Positions 1 through 12,875 of a stretch of DNA of 33,539 nucleotides are shown here, piece by piece. Every line of letters begins with the position of its first letter. Position 1 is the stretch's first letter. This stretch comes from Elysia marginata (lineage: Eukaryota > Mollusca > Gastropoda > Plakobranchidae): NCBI GenBank assembly GCA_019649035.1, contig BMAT01000833.1, positions 180,828 through 214,366 of the forward strand, in the 5' to 3' direction. The position numbers were made by a program, and so were the translations under genes. Under the pieces are notes generated by a model. It was not told where the DNA came from. It was given only the letters and a program-made list of their open reading frames with translations, and searched no databases.

Positions 1-3000
1 GAAGCTTTTTTTATATTCATGCGCTCCTCATTTATAGATATAGATACCATTTTACAAATTCGTATCCATGCATTTTCAAAAGACAAACGTTCTTCTGTGA
101 AGCTTTGTTTTTCAAGTTTATTTATTTAAGAGGGTTTCAGAAAACCTTATAGAAAGATGGTCTTAACGACATTGTAAGATATTGAGAATTGATCGAAGAT
201 GTAATGGCTGCTTCAGCATCTTTTTAGTTAATGAACTACGAGTTGGGACGACAATGGCATCTATCTTGAAGTACATGCGAAGGTAACAAGCTGTCCTTTA
301 TTATCAACAAAAGGCACCTAAGATAGTCATGCGCTATGTATCGAATATAGTAGAACCCTTCATTTCATAACAGCTTATTAGATTCTTGCTCTGTTTGAGT
401 TAAAATTTGTTTCAATAAAAGTTAGTTAAAATATTTTTTTCTCTTTAATCAGGTTTACGGTACTCCTTGTCGAGTCAATAGTTACCAAGAAACACCAAGG
501 AGAGAACAAAATTATAAACAGCATTTTTTTTTAAGTCGGAACAAGATGAACTTTTACTTTAGTCAATTTGAAAGACTAAACAGTTTCAGTGGTGGTAAAA
601 GCTAATATGCCCAGCTAATGTATATTTCTTTTTCTTTCAAAATAATGTTTCCAGTTCGTAAAAGTAAAAACATTTGAGCAAGGTTGGTGCCATCATACAA
701 TCAATTCTCTTTTAATTACAAAAGTATCACCCATTCTCAACATAACAGTGAAATGAACAAGACGGGGAACAAGCACATACTTTACGACAGTTGTGTTGTA
801 ATTGAGTTCAACATTTAGAGAATGATAACTATCTGTAAAACATAATTCACTGAAAATAATATAAACTAAAACTTCAATTGTTAAGAAAAAGGTTAGTACA
901 GAGAGTGTTGCAACTAAATCGCAAATACACCCAGATGGATATGCTATTGCACTAAAATTTGTAAGACGCTACAAGATCTATGCTTTGTTTAATTGGCAAC
1001 ATATGAAACTAAAATGCCTCCCATTTTCTTCATAGATAACAATTTGTTGGAGGGATAGACCCTGCAACAAGTTTGTTTCTAGCACATTGTTATTCCTTTC
1101 AGGTAAGGTTGTTATGGTGGCTTCCTGTTTCCTTCGTAGTCGTGAAGTTTTTGAGTGGGTGTTTTCTTTCGTGCATGTACCACTTCAAAATTATCATTCG
1201 CTTATTTAAACTGTTTTTATTTAGTATGAGGATTTTTTTAGATTATTTGGAGTTGCAATTTATTCTTTCTGTTGAATATGGTTGGACCTGTTCAAGTGAT
1301 TCCCATGGTATTTAAACTTAATATTTTCTTTTTTTAATTTCCAAATTTATTATGTTCTTTTAGTGATGTTAAGGATCTTGTGCGATAGTTATGGAAGCTT
1401 AAGTTGTACTGGTAGTATCTTGCTTTGACCTCACTCTCTGTAACTTCTATATAATTGTTTACTGCCGCCGTGTTTTCTTATGCCACAGTTGCCTGGTATA
1501 CTACACTTTCTTGCTGGCATGGGTAACGTGAAACAAACTATAAACACCCACAACAAATTGATCCTCCAGGATGGAAACAAAGAAAAAGAACTCAGCAACT
1601 GCAGATTAAAAGATATAATTCCACTCAGTTGCGACTGTGATATATAAATATATGTCCTTCTATTAAGTTGTTATTTATTAAAAAAGTATTCTTCCTAAAC
1701 AAGTTGAGATCTATTTTAGATCTTTACACTTTTCACAAGATAGATTGAAACAGAACATATCTCGCTCAGGCTTCAAACATTTTTGTGGTGTCAGTCTCTA
1801 ATTTGAAGGGTGTTTTTATTACATAGGGTACATTAGAAAGGTAGAGGTTCAAATATAGAAAGTCATGTTAGTTTCGTTCCATGGCAGACATCTATATTTC
1901 AACTTTTTGTAAAATGCAATTTTCAAATTTACTTTAAAGTTTGCTTTTAAAAGATTTTGACACGTGTGTTCTTTCTGAAAAATATTGAATGTCCAAGGAC
2001 AGTGCGAAATGCATGTTTTCTATTAAAATATCTTTAATAATTTTTTTACTTTTTAAGTAATCAATTTAGTATACCTTTTTTAGTTTTAGGTGCAGACATT
2101 AAAACACTGCAGTAAGAAGAAAACAGAATTTTTCACCGACACTAAGATAAAACTAGACCCCAAACATTAGCAACGTTATTGTATAACTTTGGTATTGCTT
2201 GAGTTTAATCTCATGGAGAAGCCGTGAAGGTTTAACTTGAAAATCTTAAATCCCGATTCCCAAGCTTCCGTGCATGGCTTATGTGGCGTTAAATTAGCGC
2301 CGTGATAGATTATCTTATTGCACGATATACTAATTTGGGGATTATAAGGACATATCCTCCTAATGTTTGAAGTCATGCACGGCTGAAATGCGTTTCCGCC
2401 GCCCTGGATCAATTTATTGTACCCAATTAGTTAGCAGTGTTATAGGTGCGTGTGTGTGTGTTGATGTTATATTAGCAAAGCCTCTCTATAGAAAGACAAA
2501 TAGTGTGTGAGTTTATCATTAATCAATTTGGTAAAAACTGCGGTTGAAGGTGGGGGTCACAATAAAAGTTCATAGAGAATCAAACTGCTTGAAAATGGAA
2601 AAAAGAGGGATATAGATACAGAGAACAAAGTGGTGTAGTTTGTACCAGGGTACTTTGATTACTCGTAACTGGAATAGCTTTTTTTTAATTTTCTATTTTT
2701 TGGGGTAGAATTTGATATTGAAAGACTTAGATGCGAGTCATTATCTATTTCCAGTACTCATTCTATGTTTGACTTTACCCATAAGGCTACTTGATCCTCT
2801 AAGATCGAGTGAAAATATTGCCCGTTACGAAAGTCATGTGTGGTGAACTATTTACTTAGTTGTTTGAAATAAATGTGGACACAGAAAGGAATTAGAAGCC
2901 CAAAATTCTGGATTTCGAGACTGTCTAAGTTTTCATAGAGAGAGGGAAACTTTTGTAATCTCCAGATACCCAACTCTAACCAAGTAAAGCCTACTCCTGA

Positions 3001-4348
3001 ATAAAGTTATACCCCGGTCTTTAAAGTGAAAAAAATTGCATCTTAGTAGACAAAGTTGGAATTTTTTTTTACCAAATGAAAATATTGTCTCACTAAAAAA
3101 AAGGATCTAAAGATGATAATTATGGTAAACATGCTTTCCAATTAAATAAGTGATGTTGGCACCTGTAAACAAAAAAAATTTTCAACTTTTCAGTATGTTT
3201 ACAAGAATGTGATAGAGTTCAAACAAATAAGTATTATTTTGGTTTTCAATGGTTTGAAAATACATAAAGGCATCTTTTCCTTTAATTTGGAGTGCCACGC
3301 CTAATAAGCACAGACACCGACAGTTAGAGTTTCCAGCTATTCCAATCACGTCATTGTCGGTGAATCACTTCTTCTGGCGTGTTTGTTCAAACTACTTGCC
3401 TCCACTGTGAGTAGCACTTGTTTATACAATCTAGTATAATTTTTCTTTGCTTTTCCTTTCTGGGCAAAGAAAACTGAACTGTTTTTATAATTATTCTGGT
3501 CTGAAGAAAATATTGCCTGCACCCGAATCCCTTTAGCTTTTTCAAAAGATTTTCTTTCATTTCGGTTTTTATCGTATAATTCACATTTCAATGGCCTCTA
3601 GTTTTTTTCGCTTTGTTTTGTTGAGGTTTATTGGATTATAGGCACTGGAGAGTGTTTACTTTAGGACCAAACGATAATGCTTTCGAACCCACTCAAAATA
3701 ATTAGCGCTAGAGGCCTAAAAATTGAACCCTCACGTAATGAAGACGAAGTAGTTTTTTCATTAAGCTTAGTCTACTTACAGGTCATCTTTTCAATAGCTC
3801 TACTAACACTCATCCTCGCAGTTATGAAACGTTTCCCAAGAGTTTTCTTTATAGTTTTATTGAATCTTTTAGGCAGTGCATCACTTCAGACTTCTGAAAC
3901 AAAACTTTGATGCAATCTACACTCAAAGTGCACTTTTGTAATCATGTACACTTTGTTTACCTTTGCTTTGAATATCTCCACAAAACTCTTTCACATGAAC
4001 CGTGTATGGTGGTTCCCAGTGTAACAATAATGGTTGTGCTGCAGAAATGTGTTTACTCGTCACAGAAGCACAGAGTATAGAAATAGATTTGTACTTACTT
4101 TTGACGATGTGACCGTGCTTTCGAGAAATTGAAATCTAATTATATATAAGGAAGAATGGAGCACCATGGGGTTGAGCTTTTTTCAAATTACAGGGGTAAT
4201 AAAGCTTGTATTAATTGATAACTGAGTCGCTTTGAAGATAAAAAGTAGTCAAGCAAATATTTGCTAGTCTTTTTTTACTAGGAGAAGTCTGCAATCTTGT
4301 CAATTTTGGAAAAGTGAGTATATTATCATGGCTGCATCAAACCTACAG
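1..4348. other. AT-rich gene-free stretch
   Basis: I find no coding region I can support. Open frames here are short (at most about 80 codons), resemble no family I know, and lack codon structure that would suggest an exon. Homopolymer A and T runs and a short GT run near 2447-2463 are present. The only local structure noted is the palindromic patch near 2268-2382, listed separately. An intron or intergenic DNA would look the same. Confidence 0.6.
2268..2382. repeat. Short inverted repeat with internal imperfect palindrome
   Basis: CCGTGCATG at 2268-2276 is matched by its reverse complement CATGCACGG at 2374-2382. Between them, 2285-2301 is a 17-bp imperfect palindrome with arms GGCG/CGCC around an AT core and one T-G mismatch. 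The patch is visibly richer in G+C than its surroundings. The arms do not extend outward, so this is not a clear transposon terminus. It could be chance. Confidence 0.3.
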
Positions 4349-4378
4349 CTCTTTCTCTCTCTACCCCTTCTTTCTCTC

Positions 4379-4427
<49 letters not shown>
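4349..4427. repeat. (CT)n microsatellite
   Basis: A pyrimidine tract of CT dinucleotides with scattered TTT interruptions in its first half and an uninterrupted run in its second half. The longer pure end suggests recent slippage growth at the right side. Confidence 0.95.
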
Positions 4428-4428
<1 letters not shown>

Positions 4429-5722
4429 ACTAATTTGCTACCGTTGTAAAATAAAATAAAATTCAATACAATTCAATTCTATCGATTTTTATCTCTTCAT
4501 ATTTCTTTTATAATATGAGGCCTAAATTGTGAAGCAGAGGAGTGGAACTTTAAACTGAAAGGCAAGAAGACGATTAAGACTGCTAACCCAACGGTATATG
4601 GAACAATCATGAGTGTCAGCTGGACAGAAACAAACTAGACCCAAACAAAACAGATCATGATGACAATAAGGTTACAAAAATATACATAGTTATAATTACC
4701 CGTGGTCACGTTTGTATACATTTTTCCTAATATCAGATGCTACTCTTTGAAAGAAAATGAGGGACGAAAATAAAAAAAGGTCCAGCAATAGGAGAGTATG
4801 AATAATAATTAGACGGACCTCACCAACATTCGCAATCTCAAATTTCTAACAGATAGTGAGGCACAGGGGACTGCCCAAGGGGGTAACATTATAAGGAAAA
4901 GCTAATGAGGTCGATCGCGATAAGTAAGATGCATACCTTCTTTCAAACTATCCCTCTCACAATCTGTCTCTCTCTTTCTTCTGAATATCATCTACATATC
5001 CTACCTTTTATCATTTATATCGCTGTCTTCTTAGCTAGATATCTCTCTATGTCTATCTATCTGACTATGTGTAAAATCCAGATGTAACTTACATTTCGTC
5101 TGAGGAGTTGCTATAAGTATAACGGCACGAAACACTGATGTAACGACAAAATTAAAGTTTAATCTCGATATTACACATATTCAAGCTCCATAATCACAAC
5201 AAACGTTGGGCATTTTTTTCTATTGTAAAAACTAGATTCTTACGTAAGTGTCTATCTGGCTATCTATTTAGCTTTAACGTTACTATCGAACTATGGGTCT
5301 TCTACTTGCATCCATTTAACTCTTTATTAGAGTCGTTTAAGATCTTCTTGTCGTTGTCACCATAAAACTTCCTTCTGTTTGACTCTGAGATACTATTGAA
5401 TTCTTTAGGATGATAAATACATCACTCCGATTTCTTGGGAAGTCGTTGTATGCTGTAGAGCTTTACTTGCATTTAGTTTATATCCCTTTCGCTAGTTAAA
5501 CGTCCAATATATAGCCATCTGTTTGCCTTAAACACGTCTGACTCTGAAATTGCACAACTTTGTATTTTTCAGAATCACTCCAATTTCTTAGAAAGTCTTA
5601 GTGAGACGTTGAACATGGAATGTATTAAATTCGAACCATTTTCGCTCGAATATTTTAATATTCCAAAATGTAAAGTACTGCAATACTATATTGTTAATAA
5701 TATTCCTTCTCTCTTATATTAG
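4428..5722. other. Gene-free stretch with one diverged repeat pair
   Basis: There is no supported gene. The segment 5377-5447 and the segment 5535-5600 look like diverged copies about 155-160 bp apart. Both contain GACTCTGA or a close variant, followed by AATCACTC/CATCACTC and then ATTTCTTRGRAAGTC. They may be an old tandem duplication or two degraded copies of an unknown repeat. The open frame at 4905-5087 overlaps TCTC-rich sequence and is not credible as a gene. Confidence 0.4.
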
Positions 5723-6308
5723 GTGGACCACTTGGAAACACGGTCTTTGGAGGTGACAGATCATGATAAGGATTTGGGTGTTGTCTCTTATCAGCAACTG
5801 CATTTGATTTGCACATTGATGGTTGTATAAATGAAGCAAACAGATTAATGGATATCATGTCTAGAACTTTTGTCAGTTTGGAAAGATTTACACTTCTTCT
5901 TTCTCTTTATAAATCTCTCATTAGATATATTCTTTAGTATAACACTGTATTTGGTGCCCTCTATTTAAAAGACAAGCTGTATATATTGAATTTTTTTTAG
6001 AGAAGAGCAGCTAAACTTATTACAGGATTTTCGGAAATGTCGTATGGTGATAGATTAAAGAAGTTGCAGCTGCCAAGTCTTAAATATAGGCGAGTGTGAG
6101 GCACTCAGTTGTATAAAATTATGCACCAACATGATGAACTCAAGGCATCAGATTGTTTTACCTATTCTGAACTTAAATTTACAAAAGGAGGGGATTCGAA
6201 AAATTTAATGAGTAGGTGCAAAACAAACACCACACATCATTGGTTTATCCAGAGAACATTAAAAATTCGAAAACCTCACAATGTAAGATTAAAAGTGCAT
6301 CATCGTTA
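5723..6308 (+). pseudogene. Degenerate LINE reverse transcriptase, C-terminal part (CR1/L2-like)
   Basis: A 5'-truncated, broken non-LTR retrotransposon. Read on the + strand across at least two frames, it gives the thumb and C-terminal region of a LINE RT in the expected order: KDLGVV, then (after a frameshift) HIDGCINEANRLM, then LYKSLIRYIL, YNTVFGALYLKDK, RRAAKLITGF, SYGDRLKKLQLPSLKYRR, and finally QLYKIMHQHDE. In intact CR1/L2/jockey-type elements the same series follows the catalytic palm and ends the ORF. Stops interrupt it after YIL, before RRAAK and after KYRRV. No palm motif (FADD) or endonuclease is present, consistent with 5' truncation during insertion. The last readable part, from about 6109, is an open frame of 66 codons. 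The clade is inferred from motif wording only. It is certainly non-functional. Confidence 0.85.
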
Positions 6309-6334
6309 ATAAACCTATGTTAAAAAATCATGTT

Positions 6335-6407
6335 GATCGTGAATGGATGTCTCTTAAATGCGACCTGATTAATTTGTGTTTCTATAATCGTGAATTGATG
6401 TTTCTTA
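6335..6407. repeat. Two-copy ~51-bp direct repeat
   Basis: ATCGTGAATGGATGTCTCTTA (start 6336) recurs as ATCGTGAATTGATGTTTCTTA (start 6387), about 51 bp later. It lies just downstream of the LINE remnant and may be part of its 3' untranslated region or a small local duplication. Confidence 0.45.
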
Positions 6408-6769
6408 CACATGTTTTTTATTAATTCTAGTTTTCTATGATTTTTTCGGGCGTTCAAAATTAAATAAGCCTATGTAATGATATGACGTAATATGATATAT
6501 GTGTCCTATTTTTACCTGCCTCTATCTTCTCTTTTTGGTTTTCATCTCTTTATTTATCTCGTATGTTTTTTACGCTGATTTTGTCTTTATAAAACGTTTG
6601 CCATGCAACTTTTTAGGACTTTAGGAAACTATTTGCTATATTTCTCTCAAACCTAAGAAGGTCCTGAAAAAAATCGATTATTGTCTTCCACCGCCGACTT
6701 TACATATTTCTCCCAGCAGGCCAATACACACCAAAGCAAATTTAACTCATAATTATTTCAGAGCTTTAC

Positions 6770-6985
6770 AGCACGGCTACCTATTAGGCGCTCAAATACT
6801 AACATTCTACAAGTTTCAAGCAATGCCAAAAGTCAGGTACCCATTTTACAGGTGGGTGGACTGAGGAAAGTGTGGATAAATTGCTTTCCAAAGGCAGTTA
6901 CAACATGCGTCGTGTTCAGGAAATGAACCCGCGAGCGCCGGATCACAAGTCCGACGCGCTAACCACTGAGCCTAAGGCAATCGTT
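6770..6985 (-). mobile_element. tRNA-derived SINE with a molluscan-type central domain
   Basis: On the - strand, 6978 down to 6907 folds like a 72-nt tRNA head. It has GCCTTAG as the 5' acceptor side, an A-box (GGCTCAGTGGTTAGC), an anticodon arm CGGA-CTTGTGA-TCCG with TGT in the anticodon position (Thr-like), and a B-box (GGGTTCATTTCC). The T-stem 3' side and the 3' acceptor strand do not pair, so it is not a working tRNA gene. Downstream on the same strand is a non-tRNA body containing CCTCAGTCCACCCACC and GTAAAATGGGTACCTGAC at about 6830-6868. I recall closely similar central sequences in molluscan SINEs; that match needs a database check. The 3' end is uncertain, near 6770. The internal A and B boxes would have been the RNA polymerase III promoter of the source element. 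Confidence 0.75.
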
Positions 6986-7976
6986 GTTCAAAAGATCAAA
7001 GTCATCTCGTTTCAAAAGCTTCGTGTCCGGTATCACAGAAAATGGACTCAGTAGATATTTCAGTAGCTATGACCGGCTTAGATATGTAAGGTTTAACATT
7101 TTTGACAAGTTGCATGATACCGTAGGACGGGTTTTATAACTGTTTCTCTTGCCTAAATATTTTTGTATATGCTATGATTTGAAAAACAAATCCTCGATAG
7201 TTTTTGGCTATCATAGAATTGTTCAGCTATGTAGCTCTCAATCTTTATCTGCAAAAAAGCAATCTGCACGGAATCACCTCAGGGATTAATTTACCACATA
7301 TTTCTATTTCTCATTTCCTAAATTAAATACTTCCTTATTCGTGGGGTTCTCCACCTGCGTGGTAAGTAGCTTTCGCTAAGCTCCATCTGTGTTTGTTTGA
7401 ACTAAGGCCAAAATCAAAAAGAAGCAGGTTTCCTCGAGCAGTGGCGATAATAGACCTCCTGGCCTCTAGGGGAATTTTTAGTAAGATATGCTTTTTATAA
7501 ATAAAAAATAGAGATCACAACATTACTGTTCTTTCACAGGGTAATATTAGCTTCCACAAGTCCTTCAATCCTAATTGTCAGCGTCATAGCCTAGTGCACA
7601 AAACGGAAATAAAAGAATGGAAAAAATACTGATAAAATACAGTTCTTGATTCGAACAGCACGAGCGTTGTAATTTTTACCTTGGATTAGAAAAACTCAAT
7701 TTATGAAACCAATTGACAAGATCTAAAATGAAATCATAGTGTTTGATTTGCTCCATCTATTGAAGTCTGGGTCTGGCTGCTTAGAAATGACATGCACTAG
7801 GCTTGATGGTAGAAACGTCAGATCATAGAGCAGTCTATATCTGATCAAAGCAAATATGATTAAAAAGAATCTTCCCAGGCGAGGGGACACTGGAAAGACC
7901 ATAAATGCCACAGAAAAGAGCTATTCCTTTAAATTAAACTGGTAAGATAATTATTAACGTGTACAAATCACATTTT
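6986..7976. other. Gene-free stretch
   Basis: No gene or repeat of note. Open frames are about 60 codons, unrelated to known families, and on mixed strands. Confidence 0.5.
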
Positions 7977-8000
7977 GTAGTAGTAGCAGTAGTAGTAGTA

Positions 8001-8035
<35 letters not shown>

Positions 8036-8147
8036 TGTAGTAGTAGTAGTAGTAGTAGAAGTAGTAGTGGTAATTGTTGTTGTTGTTGTTGCTGTTGTTG
8101 TTGTAGCAGTATTAGAGGTGGTGGTAATAGCGGCAGCAGAGGCAGTA
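7977..8147. repeat. Compound trinucleotide microsatellite (GTA)n to (TTG)n
   Basis: A long run of GTA/TAG triplets with isolated GCA, GAA and TTG variants, changing at about 8071 to a run of TTG triplets and then to degenerate GGT/GCA triplets until about 8147. Because the unit is 3 bp, the + strand stays open as a poly-valine frame. That frame is a consequence of the repeat and not a gene. Confidence 0.95.
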
Positions 8148-11100
8148 AAATATTGAGTAGATCAACACAATCAATATCTCTCTAGCAAGGGACGCGAAAA
8201 TGTTTTGAGTTCCCAAGTGTTTACTGAGTATGTAAGAGAGTTAAACTTTTAATGCGACGATAGGTGCGAAAAAAAGATTAAATTGATTTTTTTTTTTGCA
8301 AAATGAAAGTGTATATTTGGATGAAACAGTTCAATAATATTATTATTGCACATATTCATGATTTTTTTACATAAATTTCCCAGTAGCCAACTGCTCTAAG
8401 AAATTTCAAGAGCTATAATATATCTCCACTTCGCTTGGTGATGGGCAAATAAGCTGGATATCAAACATTGAATCGAAACCTTCCTGTCATTGCTTGGCAT
8501 TCAACTTAACCAATATGAGACATGCATTTCTCTCTCTCTAGCAATCTTCAGCCCATGAAAGATAACCTTGTCAATAACACTGATGGATTTCCGAGTTATT
8601 CGATTGTTGAAAATGGAACGGGGGAACAGTCACACGCGTTGAACATTTGTTCGAAACATACTTTGGAGAGCTATAGAGCTATACTGCGGTGGATGAATGA
8701 ATGAGAGAATAGAAAGGACATAATGAAAAATGGAAATTTCCAACTAAAGAAAAGACTGACCAATACTAAACTCAACATTTCAATTCAAATTGCTATTAAT
8801 TTTTTATGCTTTGCTTTGTGAAAACATGAAACGTATGTTTATGTGTGTGTAGGGGGATGGGTGAGAGCAAACTAGTTTCCTCTTTACATAACTGTCAATA
8901 TCAATACATTTCTGTTTAATACAGGCCTGCGTAAAGCAATATTAAAGTCAATATTCAAAATTATCCTTTTTTAGAGAATCAACGATACCATTTTAATTTC
9001 AATAACACGGAGCTATATACTCGTATATATCGTAGCGGGGCTTCAACAAGTGAGTTTTTATAATCTTTTTTTCTTTTTGTGGTTTTTTTTTCAAACCCAT
9101 TTAATTTTCCTTTTTTTAACTATGAATGAAGTCCAGTAAGGTTTTGGATTCTCTCTCCTTTCTAGACAGCAAATCCTGATTTTTCATCCATCGTATTTCA
9201 CACAATCTGTGTAAACGTCAAAGCTTACACTCATGGCCCCGCGTCAGGTGTTGTAGAGGTTTCGGGCTGACCAGTTCTGTAGACATAAACAGAGAAGCCC
9301 TGGCACGGTTAATGGTCGAGCTGGTGTTGACTACTAGCAGGGCAAGATAAAGACGACATCTATAGTGAGCCTTAATTGGCTGTCATGGAAACTCCGGCAC
9401 ATGGCTAGAGAGCAGGAAGCTTTTGTAGAGCTCTGCGATAAAATGGGACATTCAGACCAGGAACTGACTGGCTATGTCAGACCCAGAAAGGTGGTTGGTA
9501 TACGCTTTTGTATTCTACACGATTTCTGAACAGTAATACCGTTTGGTTATGTTGAGGCTAAGGTCTTATGTTGGGGTGAAAAAAGAAAGGTAGATGTGGA
9601 CTGGTTAACGAATTGAGACACTCACGCTAAGAACACACGATAAAATATTGAAAGAAAAGACTACAAGAAAAATACGAGAAAGATGAACGTTGTTACTTTT
9701 ATTTGCAAAGATATAAACGTACAATAGAATTTTTTTTAATTGAATAGTCAAGCCTACAAATGCTTCTGATTCTTTAACACTAAATAAAACAACGTCGATG
9801 AAATGTTTGATTGAAAGGCAATTAGGTAAGTTATTGAGTAAAATCATGTTTTTGTATTGAGTCCTCATTCTAAAAAACAACTTAAGTCCTTAAAACATTT
9901 TCAATCGCCAGCTATTTCAAGCATGGTTACTATTATTGTCTCTACACAAATCTTAACAGTTTCAACTATCACTTAGATTTTATAAATACCCTATTAACAA
10001 ATGTTATATGAAAGTGGATCGTATCAGTGCTCCGCACCCTTAGTCTCTCCTCGAAAAAGTTTTTTTTTTTTAAATTATCCAATTACAATTCATGTAATTG
10101 TTGTTTTACGTGTGTAGATGACGAATACCATAAGATGTATAAACGTTTAGTATGAGTATTTTAACATGAGAGAAAGCAGTATACTCAGACAAACAGAATT
10201 TTGCGCGAACCCCCACAGAAACAAGCTTCCTTCGTACATAAATGCAAATTAAAACTGTACACGTAATTAAATTTGTTCAAAACTTACAAAATAAGTATGC
10301 TTTATGAACTTAATGACTATGTTCATTATGTGATTTATGATTGTTTGTACAAGAATAAACCTTTAGAAGCAACTATATTATTATGTTAATATTAGTTTAT
10401 AAAGCGTTGGCTTAATTGTCAGATATATGGGTCGATGGCCGCAAATTCATTGCAAAATAATAACTATTCATTCCTTCATTTAAGGAGAAAATGTTAGTAA
10501 AGAAAGATATAGTGAGAAACAAAGAAAACAACATAGTGAAAGAAGAGTGAGCAATGTGAAAATGATTGATGGTCAAACCCAGCAAACGCCCCTCTCGCCA
10601 CTCACCACCCACTAGATGTAGATCTACTCGACCCTCCTCTGGACAGATAGACGGAAGATAATCTGGTCAGCGTAGCTGATGAGCTGGCGTCAGACCGTGC
10701 CGAAATTTATTTGATTTCCGGAGTAGCACAGGAGACACGAGATGGGCCAATAAAGCGGCAGGTTCTGCGCGCATTTATTTTCATTAATTTCAGTTTTAGT
10801 GTGTGGTGTGTGTGAGGGGGGGGGTTCTTTACAGCTGAGAAAATGTTTACTAAAAGACATGTAAAATATGTTTGTCTCTAAATTTTTATTATTGAATCTA
10901 TTGAGTTGCCATTATGATGTACCGGTACATTTCATGTTTTCATGCGAATAAATAGGAAGAAAAGTATGTAAAAAAAAGAGGAATTTAGGTTCAGACAAAT
11001 TGTTTGGATTGATTTGGCTTTGATAGTTCACAGAAATTAAAGCTCAGTGCGAAAAATTTACATTATGATTTTTGTGAAAATTTACATGCAGAGTATATTT

Positions 11101-11703
11101 CTATTAAAAAAGAAAAATACCACAGTAAAGGGTTGACAGTCCGTTAGTGTTGATTTCGACAGCTCTAGCAGTAAAGAAAATAGATTTTGCATTTTTTCAT
11201 AAGGCCCAGTTTTCGCTTCGATTTTGACGTTGTAAGGTGGTTTAGTAAAAAATCTAAACAGCAAGGATAAGAGAGTAAAAGTCTTACTGACAACGAGATA
11301 ATGAAGCACTGAGTCAGTAAGAAATATAGGTGAACTAAAAAAACTGTATTGAAAATGGAAAAACGTTCACCCGCAAAAAAATTATATAAACTCGTAGCAG
11401 AAGACCCAAGCTCGACAGTGGACTGGATCTGATCGGTAGAGTTGTAAAATAGTGTAAAATCGCCTAACGTTTTAAACCATTTGTTTATATCTTCCCTGAT
11501 CTCTTTCACTCCTTTCTGTCGGTCTTTCTTTCTACCTCAACTCACTCCTTTGTTTTCTTCATTTACTCCTCCCAAACTTTCCGCTCTCACTCTTACTCAC
11601 ACTCCCTTTCCCCTGAAAAAAATAAATTGGCCATCTCTCAAAATGTTTCCTCCTTTTTGGATTGCCAGTTGAAGTACCTGTTCTACCAACAGTATGAGCT
11701 GGG
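8148..11703. other. Gene-free stretch with two GC-richer islands
   Basis: No supported gene. Two blocks stand out by higher complexity and G+C: about 9220-9530 and about 10610-10790. Neither translates into anything I recognise on either strand, although the - strand of 9220-9350 is open for some 40 codons. They could be decayed transposon or exon pieces. A 9-bp G run occurs near 10816. The 114-codon - strand frame at 11165-11509 resembles nothing known and has low-complexity hydrophobic content. Confidence 0.4.
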
Positions 11704-12499
11704 TCTAGATCTAGATCTAGATTTCTTCTTCTAGCACGAAGCTCCCGCATTACTTTGCTTTTCCTTTCTCCTACGTACATTTTGCTAAGATCTATTTTTC
11801 ACAAAAAATCGCCTCTTTTTTGGACGCACGTTTAGCCTAGAATAGATAACATAGATCTAGATCTAGAAATGTAATAAGGGATCTCTGAGTACATCTAAGA
11901 AGGGATGATAAAAAATAAAGAATGCTTTTGTATCGAAAGGTGGCTTCTTTCTACTTCACTCGCTATCTATGGTCTTTGTTTTGGCTCGATTTGTAATTTG
12001 TGCCATTTGGTGCCAGATTATTTTATGTGAAGAAATGCCATATTGTTTTGATGTGGGGGCCAAGCCAGCAGAATTCATGATTAAGATCTACTATACGTCA
12101 AGTATAGTTTATAGCTATAATCGAAATCTAGATCTAGATCTTCATCGGCAAGTATCGATCAGAAATCACAACAAAATTGAGGATCCAACATTTTATTTCC
12201 AAAGAGCTAATTTTATTTATTTCTGATCTTTAAAAAGATTGTTTGGCATAGTGATGTAGCTTCGTACAAAATGGGTCGCAGAGAAGAGAATTATTAGCTG
12301 GTGGCTTGGAAATTTTTATTACATGTTAAAACAAAACAAGTGTTATAGGCGGTTATAAATATATACATGTAACTAAGTATTAGAAATAAGGCATTGTGTT
12401 ATTTTTTCAGAAAATTTCGTCCAGGCGTTTAGATGATTTTGATAGTAACTGGTTGAATATCTACTCTTATTATAGTATGACTATTTGACATCATCGCGA

Positions 12500-12558
<59 letters not shown>

Positions 12559-12560
12559 CT
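12500..12560. repeat. (CT)n microsatellite
   Basis: About 60 bp of CT dinucleotides, nearly pure, with one CTTTCT interruption near each end. Confidence 0.95.
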
Positions 12561-12830
12561 TCAACTCGATCAAGTGAGATCTATACGGGCCTTTAGATAA
12601 TAGCTTCTAGATTAAGCTGGTGATATGTAAATGTCATTAAGTAATATAATAGGCCAGCAAGCAAACAAAATATTATGTTTAAATCGAATAAAATTTCAAC
12701 AACAAAAGATCTAGATGTATATTTTATTCATGATTTTCGATAAGACTTTCGACTAAACTGAGATTTGAATCGAAATGAAGAGGTGAGTTGAACATTTATA
12801 AGTTCATTAAATCTATCACTTTATTAATAA

Positions 12831-12832
12831 AC

Positions 12833-12875
<43 letters not shown>
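12831..12875. repeat. (TTA)n microsatellite
   Basis: An uninterrupted run of about fourteen TTA/ATT triplets. Confidence 0.95.

Noticed and set aside
109..128. TTCAAGTTTATTTATTT, which on the - strand resembles a LINE 3' tail (AATAAACTTGAAA)
   Set aside because: No RT or 3' UTR similarity was found next to it on the - strand; the motif alone is too short.
4865..4890. + strand reads QGTAQGG, similar to the RT GTPQGG motif
   Set aside because: No other RT motif lies in the correct order around it.
4905..5087. Possible small membrane protein
   Set aside because: The hydrophobic content arises from TCTC/TATC-rich DNA, and there is no supporting context.
6907..6978. Functional tRNA-Thr gene
   Set aside because: The acceptor stem does not close and the T-stem is mispaired; the downstream body is SINE-like.
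7959..8156. Open frame rich in valine
   Set aside because: It is the translation of the GTA/TTG microsatellite; a 3-bp repeat without stop codons stays open automatically.
10676..10705. CTGATGA followed 19 bases later by GAAA, resembling the hammerhead ribozyme core
   Set aside because: The segment between them does not form the required stem II directly against the core, and no stem III or stem I partners are visible after GAAA or before CTGATGA. Treated as coincidence.
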